Of a stretch of DNA of 64,000 nt, positions 1 through 8,190 are shown piece by piece. Numbering within the stretch: the first letter of the stretch is position 1; each line of letters opens with the position of its first letter. The notes below the pieces were generated by a model. The model saw only the letters and a program-made list of their open reading frames with translations, had not been told where the DNA came from and did not search any database. Source of the stretch: Azospirillum sp. RU38E (lineage in GTDB: Bacteria; Pseudomonadota; Alphaproteobacteria; Azospirillales; Azospirillaceae); NCBI RefSeq assembly GCF_900188385.1, contig NZ_FZOI01000005.1, forward strand, positions 62,001 through 126,000, written 5' to 3'. A program made the position numbers and the translations under genes.

Positions 1-497
1 CTGACCAGCAGCGGCCGCCCCGCCCCTTCCAGAATCAGCCGGTGGAACCGGTCATTCATCACGCCATAGCGCGCCTCGTCTTCTTCCTCGATCATGCGCT
101 TGGCGAAGATGGCGTCGCCCTGGGCCAGACAGGCGCGCAGGGCTGAAAGCAACAGTTCCGGCGCGCCCCGTTCGGCCAGGGTGCGGGCGGCCAGCCCCTC
201 CATCACCGCACGCAGCTCTATCGCCTCCACCGTTTCCTGTGCGGTGAAGGTGCGCACGGCATAGCCGCGCCGGCCCGATGCCACCAGCAGCCCTTCCTGG
301 GCCAGGGCCGGCAGCGCCTGACGCACCGGCGTGCGCGACAGGTTGAGACGGTCGGCAATCTCCGTCTCCCGCACCCGCTCTCCCGGCGCCAGTTCCCCGC
401 GCAGGATCATTTCCCGGATGCGCAACACCACAGTGGCCAACTGCTTGGCCGAGGCGGCGGGGCCGGCCGGCACGGGCGGAACGGTCAGGCTGGTCAT
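1..497 (-). CDS. GntR-family (FCD subclass) transcriptional regulator, C-terminus cut off by the window
   Basis: A DNA-binding repressor or activator of the FadR/FCD type. The reading frame starts at the ATG whose complement is 495-497 and runs off the left edge after about 165 codons. The N-terminal winged helix-turn-helix is clear at roughly residues 25-85, with the family pattern I-x-R-L-N-L-S-R-T-P-V-R-x-A-L followed by the wing segment. The start of the all-helical FCD effector domain follows, with the R-x-x-x-E-x-x-A-A pattern. The gene is divergent from the LysR gene at 812, and the 315 bp between them carry GGATCC-centred palindromes that could be its operator. The ligand cannot be read from the sequence. 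The FCD class usually binds small organic acids. Confidence 0.88.
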   Translation of the reverse strand, partial: MTSLTVPPVPAGPAASAKQLATVVLRIREMILRGELAPGERVRETEIADRLNLSRTPVRQALPALAQEGLLVASGRRGYAVRTFTAQETVEAIELRAVMEGLAARTLAERGAPELLLSALRACLAQGDAIFAKRMIEEEDEARYGVMNDRFHRLILEGAGRPLLV

Positions 498-600
498 GCG
501 ACAACCCCGGAAAAACGGAAACCGCCGGCACTGACAGGCCGGCGGATGCTGAACGGTGGCATCATATCGCCCTTCACAAAACCCGGCAAACCGGAATCCG

Positions 601-672
601 GGATCCATACTGGATCCAGAGCAGCATTTTTCAGCGATATGAACAGGACGTATTGACCTGTTTGGATCCAAA
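601..672. promoter_or_regulatory. Cluster of TGGATCCA palindromes, candidate GntR operator
   Basis: The 315 bp between the divergent GntR and LysR genes contain three GGATCC-centred sites. One is CTGGATCCAG at 610-619, one is the perfect 12-bp palindrome TTTGGATCCAAA at 661-672, and a weaker one is at 601-606. FCD-type GntR proteins bind short palindromes of this size near their own promoter, so these are candidate autoregulatory sites. Binding is an inference. The rest of the intergenic stretch shows nothing further that I recognise. Confidence 0.5.
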
Positions 673-811
673 GCCATATAGTTCTGAGAAATAACAATAT
701 GCGCTTACGGGAGGCGATGGTGACGTCAGGTCTCAATGGCATCGGTATCTCGCCTGTGCTGGTGACGGGTTTTGCCAGGGGTTTCGGCCATGCCTGCCCC
801 GGGGGTGCATC

Positions 812-1789
812 ATGATGCTGGCCCCGGTAAGCGGCAGCGGCGGCCCCACGCCGAACTATCTGGAACAACGCTTGAAAATCAGGCACTTGCGTGCCATCGA
901 CGCCATCGACCGGCATGGCAGCCTGCTGGGTGCCGCCCGGTCGCTGCATGTCAGCCAGCCGTCGCTGACCCGCACCCTGCATGAGGTGGAAAGCCTGATG
1001 GGCGGGGAGCTGTTCACCCGCCATGCGCGCGGGGTGCAGGCGACGGCGATGGGATCCATGCTGTGCGAAACCGCGCGCGGCGTGCTGGGCCAGATTCGGC
1101 GGTTGCAGAATGATATGAGCCGGCTGGCCGATACGCGCAGCGCGTCGATCACCGTTGGTGCCCTGCCGGTGGCGGCGGCCGGCCTGCTGCCCGCCGTGCT
1201 GCGCGAATTGTGCGACCGGGCGCCGGACCTGAACGTCAATGTGCTGCAGGGCCGGACGGAGGAGCTGCTGCCCCGGCTGTGGGCCGGCGATATTGACCTG
1301 ATCATCGGCCGGCTTTACCCGCCCGACATGCCCGATGGGCTGATCCGCACGGTGCTGTATCACGAAGCCGTCTCCTTCATCGTGCGCGAGGGGCATCCGT
1401 TGCTGACGGAAAGCGACCTGTCGCCGGACAGCATTTCCCGTTACGGGCTGGTACTGCCAACGCTGACGCAACGGATTGAACAGGATGTGCAATCCGCCAT
1501 CCAGGCCGCCCGGCTGAACCCCGCCCGCCAGTTGCGCATCAGTTCGATGAGCCTGGCGCGGGAACTGGCCAGCACCACCGATTTCGTGGTGGCGGTGCCG
1601 GCCATGCTGGTGGCCGATGAAATCCGCCGGGGCCTGTTCTGCCCGCTGGCCCTTCCAGCGCAGGGGACACGGCGTTCCGGCGGCATCATTTCCCGCGATC
1701 CCCCGCAATCCGGCCCCGCCCGCCTGATCCTGCCCATCCTGCGTAACCAGTTGGCCGAACTGCGCGAACTGGCGATTGTGGAGGCGTGA
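812..1789 (+). CDS. LysR-family transcriptional regulator (PcaQ/GbpR-like)
   Basis: A 325-residue LysR-type regulator. The N-terminal winged HTH lies at about residues 22-82, with the typical A-A-R-S-L-H-V-S-Q-P-S-L-T-R recognition segment. It is followed by a linker helix and a periplasmic-binding-protein-like effector domain. The pattern of the HTH and of the effector domain resembles the PcaQ/GbpR branch, which responds to aromatic acids or sugars, but that assignment is by eye. The start is the first of two adjacent ATGs, preceded by a GGGGG Shine-Dalgarno-like stretch. It is divergent from the GntR gene. Its 3' end faces the end of the ferulate operon, so control of that operon is possible but not shown. 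Confidence 0.85.
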   Translation: MMLAPVSGSGGPTPNYLEQRLKIRHLRAIDAIDRHGSLLGAARSLHVSQPSLTRTLHEVESLMGGELFTRHARGVQATAMGSMLCETARGVLGQIRRLQNDMSRLADTRSASITVGALPVAAAGLLPAVLRELCDRAPDLNVNVLQGRTEELLPRLWAGDIDLIIGRLYPPDMPDGLIRTVLYHEAVSFIVREGHPLLTESDLSPDSISRYGLVLPTLTQRIEQDVQSAIQAARLNPARQLRISSMSLARELASTTDFVVAVPAMLVADEIRRGLFCPLALPAQGTRRSGGIISRDPPQSGPARLILPILRNQLAELRELAIVEA

Positions 1790-1852
1790 GGGGGGGAGCG
1801 CTCCCGCCTCCCGGCTTTCGCTCATCCCATCATCAACCGCTGACACCCTTCA

Positions 1853-1943
1853 TTGCCTCCCCCGCGAAAGCGGGGGTCCAGGGGGATCATTACGACGCTT
1901 TGTTCCCCTGGCCCCTGGACCCCCGCTTTCGCGGGGGAGGCAA
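1853..1943. repeat. Palindromic intergenic repeat, family A copy 1
   Basis: Two perfect 32-bp inverted arms (1853-1884 and 1912-1943) are separated by 27 bp. Each arm contains its own internal hairpin of the form CCCCCGCGAAAGCGGGGG followed by TCCAGGGG. The element lies between the converging ends of the LysR gene and the ferA-like gene and could act as a two-way transcription barrier. Copies of the same design are at 4206, 31531 and 51740. Confidence 0.85.
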
Positions 1944-2000
1944 CTAGCAGTACGTGTTGAGCATCAATCTAACCGGAAATAAGGGGACGCAAACGCCCCC

Positions 2001-4112
2001 TCACCGCACCACGATCAGCGCGTCCAGGGCCAGCGCCCCCTGGCCCTGCGGATAGGCGACGACGGGGTTGATATCCACCGCGGCCACATCCGGATGGGCC
2101 AGCATCAGCGCCCCCAGCTTGGTGACGATATCCGCCACCGCCGGCAGATCGACCGGCGGCGCCCCCCGGAACCCGCGCAGCAATGCTGCACCTTTCAGCC
2201 GCAGCAATTCCGCCTCAATGGCCTCGCGTGACAGGTCGGGTGGCAGCAGGCGGACATCATGCAGCGCCTCCGCCATCACGCCGCCCAGCCCGACCAGCAG
2301 CACCGGACCCCATTCCGGATCATTATGGGCGCCGACGATCAGCTCGGTGCCGCGCGGCCCCATCTTTTCCACCAGCACCCCATCCAGCACCAGGCCCGGC
2401 CGGGCCTGGGCCAGCGCCCCGGTCAGCCGGGCCCAGCCGGCGGCCAGCGCCTGCGGCCCGTCCAGGTTCAGCACCACGCCGCCGACATCGCTTTTGTGCG
2501 ACAGGGCCGCCGCCTGGGCCTTCAGCACCACCGGATAGCCGATGCGTTCCGCTGCCTGCTGCGCCTCGGCCAGCGATGTCGCCATGATGCCATCGGGCAC
2601 CGGCACGCCCAGCGCCGACAGCACCGCCTTGGAGCGGTATTCCGGCAAGGTGCCGGTATCAAAGACGAAACTGTCGCTGGCCTTGTCCGGCACCACCCGG
2701 CCCCGCCGATCCTGCGCCACCGATGCCGTCAGCCGGGCCAGCGCCACCAGGGCGCGTTCGGCGGTGGGGAAGAAGGGCACGCCCAGCCGGCGCAGCGCCG
2801 CGATATACTCCACCGGCACATCCGCCCCTTCATCCAGCCCGGCAAAGATCACCGGCTTGGATGGTTTCAGCCGTTCCAAGGCGGCCAGGATGGGCGGGAA
2901 TTTCAGGTGGCAGGTGCCGGGGTCGGTCAGGATGATGCCGAAGACGATGGCATCGTACCGCTCATCCTCCAGCAGCACGGTCAGGGTGCGGTCATAAAGA
3001 CCGGGATCGACCAGGGCCTGGGCTGTCAAATCCAGCGGGTTGCTGGGCGGGATGAAATCCGGCAGCACCTGCCGCAGCCCGCTATCCGTCTTTTCCGACA
3101 GGGCGGGCAGGGCCAGCCCCTCCGCCTCGCACAGATCCAGGGTCAGGGCCTTGAAGGCCCCGGATTCGGTCATCACCATCACCCCGCCCGCCGGCGGTTG
3201 CGGGCAGCGGTACAGCAGTTCGGTGATATCCAGCAGACTTTCCAGCCGGTCGGCGATCACCACCCCTTCATGGGCCACCTTGGTGCACATCACGGCATAA
3301 TCGCCGGCCATGGCCCCGGTATGGGTTTCGGCAGAGGCGCGCGCGGCGGCAGAGCGGCCGGGATGCAGCAGCACCAGCCGCTTGCCCTTGGCGCGGGCCT
3401 GCCGGGCCAAATCCAGGAAGCGCCGGGGCTGGCGGAACTGTTCCACGATCAGGGCGATGGTGTCGGCGTGCGGGTCATCCAGCAGATACTCGATATAATC
3501 TTCCACCCCGCTGGCCGCCTCGTTCCCGGTGGAAACGTAATAGGAAAGCCCGACATCGCGGGCCAGCAGCCCCACCGACAGCACCGCCGCCATCGCCCCG
3601 CTCTGGGAGACGATGGCCACCCCCTTGCGGTCGCCCAGCCGGATGGCCGGCACGTCGGTGAAGGTGAGGAAGGCCCCATCCAGATAATTCACCAACCCCA
3701 GGCAGTTTGGCCCTTCCACCACCATGCCATAGGTGCGGGCAATATCGCGGATGCGCGCCTGATCGGCGCGGCCCTGTTCACCCGCCTCGGCAAAGCCGGC
3801 GGAAAAGATGATGACGCCGCCGACACCGCGCTTGCCGCAGGCTTCCAGCACCTCCAGCACGGCAGCGCGCGGAATGGCCAGCACCACGCAATCCACGCCC
3901 TGGGGCAGATCATCCACGCTGGCGACACAGGCACGCCCGCTGATCTGCGCGTGCTTGGGATTGACCAGATGGATGGCGCCGTCAAAGCCGGCGCGCTCCA
4001 GATTGCGCAGCACCGCAGAGCCCAGCGCCCCCGGATTGGGCGAGACCCCGACAATGGCGACGGAGCGGGGGCGCAGCAACCGCTGCACGGAAAAGGCAGG
4101 TGACGGGTTCAT
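2001..4112 (-). CDS. ferA: NDP-forming acyl-CoA synthetase, probable feruloyl-CoA synthetase (FerA type)
   Basis: A 703-residue single-chain member of the ADP/NDP-forming acyl-CoA ligase superfamily. Domains in order are: an N-terminal CoA-binding Rossmann domain (R-S-V-A-I-V-G-V-S near residue 15); succinyl-CoA-ligase-like domains with the S-Q-S-G-A-M motif and the phosphohistidine-type loop E-T-H-T-G-A-M-A-G; and a C-terminal ATP-grasp domain with V-V-L-K-A and H-K-S-D-V-G-G-V. FerA of Sphingobium SYK-6, which activates ferulate, belongs to this superfamily. Being last in an operon with hydratase/lyase and aldehyde dehydrogenase genes makes the same role likely here. The start is the ATG at 4112 with GGAGG upstream, not the earlier frame opening at 4184. 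Substrate preference among ferulate, coumarate and caffeate is inferred. Confidence 0.75.
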   Translation of the reverse strand: MNPSPAFSVQRLLRPRSVAIVGVSPNPGALGSAVLRNLERAGFDGAIHLVNPKHAQISGRACVASVDDLPQGVDCVVLAIPRAAVLEVLEACGKRGVGGVIIFSAGFAEAGEQGRADQARIRDIARTYGMVVEGPNCLGLVNYLDGAFLTFTDVPAIRLGDRKGVAIVSQSGAMAAVLSVGLLARDVGLSYYVSTGNEAASGVEDYIEYLLDDPHADTIALIVEQFRQPRRFLDLARQARAKGKRLVLLHPGRSAAARASAETHTGAMAGDYAVMCTKVAHEGVVIADRLESLLDITELLYRCPQPPAGGVMVMTESGAFKALTLDLCEAEGLALPALSEKTDSGLRQVLPDFIPPSNPLDLTAQALVDPGLYDRTLTVLLEDERYDAIVFGIILTDPGTCHLKFPPILAALERLKPSKPVIFAGLDEGADVPVEYIAALRRLGVPFFPTAERALVALARLTASVAQDRRGRVVPDKASDSFVFDTGTLPEYRSKAVLSALGVPVPDGIMATSLAEAQQAAERIGYPVVLKAQAAALSHKSDVGGVVLNLDGPQALAAGWARLTGALAQARPGLVLDGVLVEKMGPRGTELIVGAHNDPEWGPVLLVGLGGVMAEALHDVRLLPPDLSREAIEAELLRLKGAALLRGFRGAPPVDLPAVADIVTKLGALMLAHPDVAAVDINPVVAYPQGQGALALDALIVVR

Positions 4113-4205
4113 GCCTGGGTTCCTCCAAAGAACAATGGGGCGTTCGCCCGGTTTTTGGTTTTGCAGTGCGTCAGCAGAGAGCAAAGGAGCCTCTCGCCCT
4201 TTTGT

Positions 4206-4293
4206 GCTTCCCCCGCGGAAGCGGGGGTCCAGGGGGGATTATCACAACGCTTGGTGCTCTTGGCCCCTGGACCCCCGCTTTCGCGGGGGAGGC
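4206..4293. repeat. Palindromic intergenic repeat, family A copy 2
   Basis: Inverted arms at 4206-4235 and 4264-4293 match the arms of copy 1 with one mismatch (GCGGAAGC versus GCGAAAGC). The central loop is also recognisably like the loop of copy 1, sharing GAT-AT-AC-ACGCTT-GT-TGG positions. It sits in the 220-bp gap between the hydratase/lyase and CoA-ligase genes, inside an apparent operon, so it could attenuate or stabilise the message there. Confidence 0.85.
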
Positions 4294-4332
4294 AGCAAAC
4301 AGCTTCAAGTGTTTAGCCCTTAAAGGGGGCGT

Positions 4333-5166
4333 TCACCGCCGATAGGACTGCAGCCCCGGCTTGATCGATTTCTCATCCAGGAACTGGCTCATGCCTTTTT
4401 CCCGGCCCTTTTCCTTGTCGCGCCCGATGGATTGGTCCACCTTGGCGTACAGGTAATCCTCGTTCTGTTCCCAGGTCAGTTCGCGGCAGCGCTTGAAACC
4501 ATGCTTGGCGGCGCGCAGGATCACCGGGTTCTTGTCCAGCAGCTTGGCCGCCAGTTCCACCGTGCGTGCCTTCAGGTCCGCTGCCGGCACGGCGTAATTC
4601 ACCAGCCCCATCTCGGCCGCCTGCCGGCCGGTGAAGGTGTCGCCGGTCATCACATATTCCAAAGCCTTGCGATGGCCCACCGTGTCGGCCAGCGCCTTGC
4701 TGACCAGATTGCCGGGCGGAATGCCCCAGTTGATCTCTGACAGGCCGAACACGGCATCTTCCGCCGCCACCGCCAGATCACACGCCACCAGGGGGGAGAA
4801 GGCACCGCCGAAGCACCAGCCATTGACCATGGCGATGGTGGGCTTGCCATAGAAGCGCAGCACCCGCCATTGCCAGTTGGAGGCATCGCGCCGCACCCGT
4901 TCCTGCACCACATCCGACTTGCCGTCGGTTTCGCGGAAATATTCCTTCAAATCCATGCCGGCGGACCAGGCCGTACCCTCGCCCGTCAGCACCACCACCT
5001 TGACCTGTTCATCCAGTTCCAGATCGTTCAGCGCTTCCAGCATTTCCCGGTTCAGGGTCGGGCTCATGGCGTTGCGCTTTTCCGGGCGGTTGAAATAGAG
5101 CCAGCCGATCCCCTGATCGTCCAGATCCACCCGCACCGTCTGCCAGCGATTCTCGTAGCTTGCCAT
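4333..5166 (-). CDS. ech: p-Hydroxycinnamoyl-CoA hydratase/lyase (feruloyl-CoA hydratase/lyase)
   Basis: A crotonase-fold enzyme of 277 residues that hydrates feruloyl-CoA and cleaves it to vanillin plus acetyl-CoA. The sequence follows the well-known Pseudomonas HCHL almost motif for motif, including R-P-E-K-R-N-A-M-S-P-T-L-N-R, A-G-M-D-L-K-E-Y-F-R, N-G-W-C-F-G-G and G-L-S-E-I-N-W-G-I-P-P-G-N-L-V. The residues equivalent to the HCHL catalytic Ser123, Glu143 and Tyr239 are Ser124, Glu144 and Tyr240. The start has a GAGGAGAG ribosome-binding site. It lies downstream of the aldehyde dehydrogenase that would oxidise its product and upstream of the CoA ligase that would make its substrate. I recognise this family with confidence. 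Confidence 0.95.
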   Translation of the reverse strand: MASYENRWQTVRVDLDDQGIGWLYFNRPEKRNAMSPTLNREMLEALNDLELDEQVKVVVLTGEGTAWSAGMDLKEYFRETDGKSDVVQERVRRDASNWQWRVLRFYGKPTIAMVNGWCFGGAFSPLVACDLAVAAEDAVFGLSEINWGIPPGNLVSKALADTVGHRKALEYVMTGDTFTGRQAAEMGLVNYAVPAADLKARTVELAAKLLDKNPVILRAAKHGFKRCRELTWEQNEDYLYAKVDQSIGRDKEKGREKGMSQFLDEKSIKPGLQSYRR

Positions 5167-5187
5167 TTCCGTTCACTCTCCTCAGAT

Positions 5188-5220
5188 GCCCGCCCCTTTT
5201 GTTTTTCTGTGGGGGCGGGC
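5188..5220. other. Intra-operon stem-loop between vdh and ech
   Basis: A perfect 9-bp GC stem (GCCCGCCCC at 5188-5196 with GGGGCGGGC at 5212-5220) lies in the 86-bp gap between the aldehyde dehydrogenase and hydratase/lyase genes. A T-rich tract follows it only when read on the plus strand, which is antisense to the operon. It could therefore stop antisense transcripts or tune message stability. No function is proved. Confidence 0.5.
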
Positions 5221-5252
5221 TTTATTGTTTCGATGCGAGGGGGGCAGCGCCC

Positions 5253-6728
5253 TTAAAACGGCTTGGGCGAGGGCTTGTCCTCCACCGTCACCCAGCGCCA
5301 TTGGGTGAACAGATCCCAATTGGCCGGGCCACCCGTATTGCCACCATTGCCAGAGGCACCGCGCCCGCCGAACGGATTGAAAATCTCGTCACTGACCGTC
5401 TGGTCATTGATATGCAGGATGCCGGAATTGATCTTGTCGCCAATGGCCAGGGCGCGGGCCAGATTGGGGGAGAAGACGGCAGACGACAGGCCATATTCGG
5501 TATCGTTGGCGATGCTCACCGCCTCTTCATCGCTGCCAAACGGAATGATGTTGGCCACCGGACCGAACACTTCCTCCCCATAGGCGCGCATCCCCGGCTT
5601 CACGCCGTACAGCACGGTGGGGCGATAGAACAGGCCCTCAAAACTGCCGCCGGCGGCCAGCTTGGCCCCCTTGGCCACGGCATCCTGTACAATGTCATGC
5701 ACCCGGTCGCGCTGGCTGGCGCTGATCAGCGGGCCCAGGGCGACATTATCGGTGGCAGGATTGCCCACCGGCAGATGGCTGGCCTTTTCCGCCAGCCGGG
5801 CGGCGAAAGCATCGGCAATCCGTTCCTGCACTAGGATGCGGCCGGATGCCATGCAGATCTGCCCCTGATGCAGGAAGGCCCCCATGGCGGCGTTGGAGGC
5901 GGCTTGATCGACATCCGCATCTTCCAGCACGATCAGCGGGCTCTTGCCGCCCAGCTCCAGCGAGGCGCGCTTCAGCAGCCGGCCACAGGCCTCCCCGATG
6001 GCGCGCCCGGCGCGGGTGGAACCGGTGAAGCTGATCATCCGCACCAGCGGATGTTCCACCAAGGCCTCGCCCACATCCACCCCACCGGGCAGCAGGTGGA
6101 AAACATCGGCAGGCAGGCCCGCCTCCTCAAACAGCCGGGCCAGCACCACGCCGCCGGAAACAGCAGTGCGCGGATCGGGCTTCAGGATCACGGCATTGCC
6201 GGTGGCCAGCGCCGGGGCCACGGCGCGGGCGGCCAGGATCAGCGGCACATTGAAGGGGGAGATCACGCCCACCACCCCATGCGGCACCCGCTTGGCATAG
6301 CTTTGCCGACCGGTGATGGAGGGCAGCAGCAGGCCGCGATTTTCCCCCAGCATCCCCGCCGCCTGATGGAAGATGGCAATCGTCTCGTTGATTTCCAGTT
6401 CCGCCTTGGGCCGGATGGAACCGGTTTCCCGGATGATCCAGCCGATAATCTCCTCGGCCTGTTCCCCCAGCAGCGTGGCCACCCGCAGCAGGATGGCGAT
6501 CTTGGTACGCTCCGGCGTGGCCTGCCAGCGCTTCTGCGCCTCATGCGCCCGCTGTGCGGCCACCGCCACATCGGCGGGCGTGGCGGCACCCAGCTGGCCC
6601 AGCGTCTCACCGGTCGCCGGCTCGGTCACTGTCAGCGTGCCCGCCGTGCCGGCGTTCCAGCCGCCCAGGAACAGTTTGCCCGTCCAGCGCCGGGGGGCCA
6701 GGAAAGTCTCAGTCGCCTTGTCCGTCAC
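5253..6728 (-). CDS. vdh: NAD(P)-dependent aldehyde dehydrogenase, probable vanillin/benzaldehyde dehydrogenase
   Basis: A 491-residue member of the aldehyde dehydrogenase superfamily, likely oxidising vanillin or 4-hydroxybenzaldehyde to the acid. Catalytic positions are visible: Asn160 in S-P-F-N-V-P, the cofactor-site Lys183 in L-K-P-D, the general base Glu258 in L-E-L-G-G-K-S, and the nucleophile Cys292 in G-Q-I-C-M-A-S-G-R. The glycine turn F-T-G-S-T-R is present near residue 235. The start is a GTG at 6728 with a strong GGAGG four bases upstream. Gene order with hydroxycinnamoyl-CoA hydratase/lyase supports vanillin as a substrate. In SYK-6 the equivalent enzyme is called LigV. Other aromatic aldehydes remain possible. 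Confidence 0.88.
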   Translation of the reverse strand: MTDKATETFLAPRRWTGKLFLGGWNAGTAGTLTVTEPATGETLGQLGAATPADVAVAAQRAHEAQKRWQATPERTKIAILLRVATLLGEQAEEIIGWIIRETGSIRPKAELEINETIAIFHQAAGMLGENRGLLLPSITGRQSYAKRVPHGVVGVISPFNVPLILAARAVAPALATGNAVILKPDPRTAVSGGVVLARLFEEAGLPADVFHLLPGGVDVGEALVEHPLVRMISFTGSTRAGRAIGEACGRLLKRASLELGGKSPLIVLEDADVDQAASNAAMGAFLHQGQICMASGRILVQERIADAFAARLAEKASHLPVGNPATDNVALGPLISASQRDRVHDIVQDAVAKGAKLAAGGSFEGLFYRPTVLYGVKPGMRAYGEEVFGPVANIIPFGSDEEAVSIANDTEYGLSSAVFSPNLARALAIGDKINSGILHINDQTVSDEIFNPFGGRGASGNGGNTGGPANWDLFTQWRWVTVEDKPSPKPF

Positions 6729-6768
6729 CGTTTCCTCCGTCCTTATCTTTTTGGGTGGGGCGGCTTGC

Positions 6769-7206
6769 TCAGGGTGCGTCCTGCAAGCCGCCCTTCATCA
6801 GCAACGATCCCTGTCGGGACCGGAAAAGCCAGTCCTCGCCCCGGCGCACCAGTTCATCGTCAAACCCGCCGACCAGCAGGCTGACCGGCCCGCCGGCCAC
6901 GGGGCTGGTGAACAGGATGATCTGGCTGCGGGCCTGGGCGGACTGCCCGTCTGCCAGCAGATCAATCTCGATATTGGCGGCCAGATGCCGGGTCAGGCGC
7001 GGCGGCCGCGCCTTGAACGAAGCCAGAATGGCCGCCCGCCCGATGATCGGCTGGTCCGGCGTTGTCGGCCGGGCAAAACGCCCGTCAGCGGTAAACAGGC
7101 TGGCCAACGCCTCGTAATCCCCAGAATCATTCAGGCGGATAAACTGATGGATCAGCCGGGTGATGGCCCGTTCCGCCAGCAGTTCTTCCAGCAGCGCGCG
7201 TTCCAT
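6769..7206 (-). CDS. NTF2-like (SnoaL-type) small protein
   Basis: A 145-residue protein with the features of the NTF2/SnoaL alpha+beta cone fold. An N-terminal helix contains the pattern I-x-x-L-I-H-Q-F-I-R-L-N-D, followed by Y-E-A-L-A-S-L-F-T-A-D-G-R-F, a G-R-A-A-I-L-A-S-F helix, and alternating strands ending in W-L-F-R-S-R. Such proteins are small hydratases, isomerases, dehydratases or ligand carriers. No catalytic set can be assigned. It starts 12 bp after the hydrolase gene and ends 40 bp before the aldehyde dehydrogenase gene, so it is almost certainly co-transcribed with the hydroxycinnamate genes. Confidence 0.75.
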   Translation of the reverse strand: MERALLEELLAERAITRLIHQFIRLNDSGDYEALASLFTADGRFARPTTPDQPIIGRAAILASFKARPPRLTRHLAANIEIDLLADGQSAQARSQIILFTSPVAGGPVSLLVGGFDDELVRRGEDWLFRSRQGSLLMKGGLQDAP

Positions 7207-7218
7207 CCCCTGCCCCCC

Positions 7219-7962
7219 TTAATCCACCGCCAGCCAGCGGCGCAGGGCCTGGGTGACGGCGACGGGGGCCTCCATCGGTGCCATGTGGCCGCTTTCCTCA
7301 AAAATCTCCAGCTTTGCCTGGGGAATGGCGTCGGCCATGGCCTGATGCTGGGCCGGCGGGCTCCAGCCATCCTGGCGGCCCACGCCCAGCATCACCGGGC
7401 AGCCGATGCGCGACAGGCCGGGCCCGGCATCGGGCCGGTTCAGCAGCGCCCGCACCTGCCCTTCATAAATTTCCGGCGACATGCGTTCCACCATGTCGGT
7501 CAGCACGCCCATGAATTCCGGATCTTGCAGCCGGTCGGGATGCACCATCGGCGGCAGCCAGCGGGCGGCCAATGCCGTCATCCCCTCTGCCTTGGCCAGA
7601 TCGATCAGCACCTGGCGCTTTTCCGGCTCGCCCGGCTGCGGGCCATGGGTGCCGGTATCCAGCAGGCCCAGCCGGTCCACCCGGTCGGGCCGCTGGCGGA
7701 TGATTTCCAGCGCCACCCGCCCACCCATGGAATGGCCGGCCAGGGCAAAGCGGGCGGGGGCCTCGGCCAGCACCGCCTGCGCCATGGCGTTCAGGCTGTC
7801 GAAGAAGCGGAAATCGGGGATACGGACCTCATGCCCGTCGGCAGTCAGCGCCTCGGCCTGATGTTTCCAGACGATCCCGTCACACAGCAGACCGGGCAGC
7901 AGATAAATGACGGAGCGGGGGGCAGCCACGTCGTACACCTTGACGTTTGCGATCCGGTCCAT
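7219..7962 (-). CDS. Alpha/beta-fold hydrolase
   Basis: A 247-residue alpha/beta hydrolase without a signal peptide, so probably cytoplasmic. The nucleophile elbow G-H-S-M-G-G places the catalytic serine at about residue 78. The likely acid is Asp198 (G-R-Q-D-G-W) and the likely base is His226 (E-S-G-H-M-A-P-M-E). An early L-L-P-G-L-L-C-D motif could form the oxyanion loop. It is the first gene of the presumed ferulate operon, so it may release hydroxycinnamates from esters or hydrolyse a pathway ester. Sequence alone does not fix the substrate. It is divergent from the TonB receptor at 8191, across a gap with a large inverted repeat. Confidence 0.85.
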   Translation of the reverse strand: MDRIANVKVYDVAAPRSVIYLLPGLLCDGIVWKHQAEALTADGHEVRIPDFRFFDSLNAMAQAVLAEAPARFALAGHSMGGRVALEIIRQRPDRVDRLGLLDTGTHGPQPGEPEKRQVLIDLAKAEGMTALAARWLPPMVHPDRLQDPEFMGVLTDMVERMSPEIYEGQVRALLNRPDAGPGLSRIGCPVMLGVGRQDGWSPPAQHQAMADAIPQAKLEIFEESGHMAPMEAPVAVTQALRRWLAVD

Positions 7963-8002
7963 GAACTGACCGTTGATCCGACTTTCCCCCGAAAGCCCCC
8001 GC

Positions 8003-8112
8003 CCGTCTTATCGCGTTTCCGCACGAAGCTATAACCTTTGTTGATAGGCATCGCCCTGCCGCCCGTTCTATCGGGTTTGGTTATAGCTTCGTGCCAAAAC
8101 GGGATAAGACGG
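8003..8112. promoter_or_regulatory. Large inverted repeat in a divergent promoter region
   Basis: In the 228-bp gap between the divergent hydrolase operon and the TonB receptor, a 34-nt arm at 8003-8036 is the inverse of 8079-8112 with 31 of 34 positions matching. The best conserved part is GCACGAAGCTATAACC. A partial direct repeat of the left arm start (GCCCGT-CTTATCGCG) also occurs at 8061. There is no U-tract, so a terminator is unlikely. A paired operator controlling both directions is the simplest reading. Confidence 0.55.
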
Positions 8113-8190
8113 CAGACGTTTTTTCCCCGACATTCCGATCATCAATAACCGGGCCCGCCACAAAGCCCGGACCCCAAGGGAGGATCAGGA

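Noticed and set aside
1853-1943. Family A repeats as simple terminators
   Set aside because: They lack T-tracts, have double-hairpin arms, and two copies occur between co-directional genes, so a dispersed repeat fits better.
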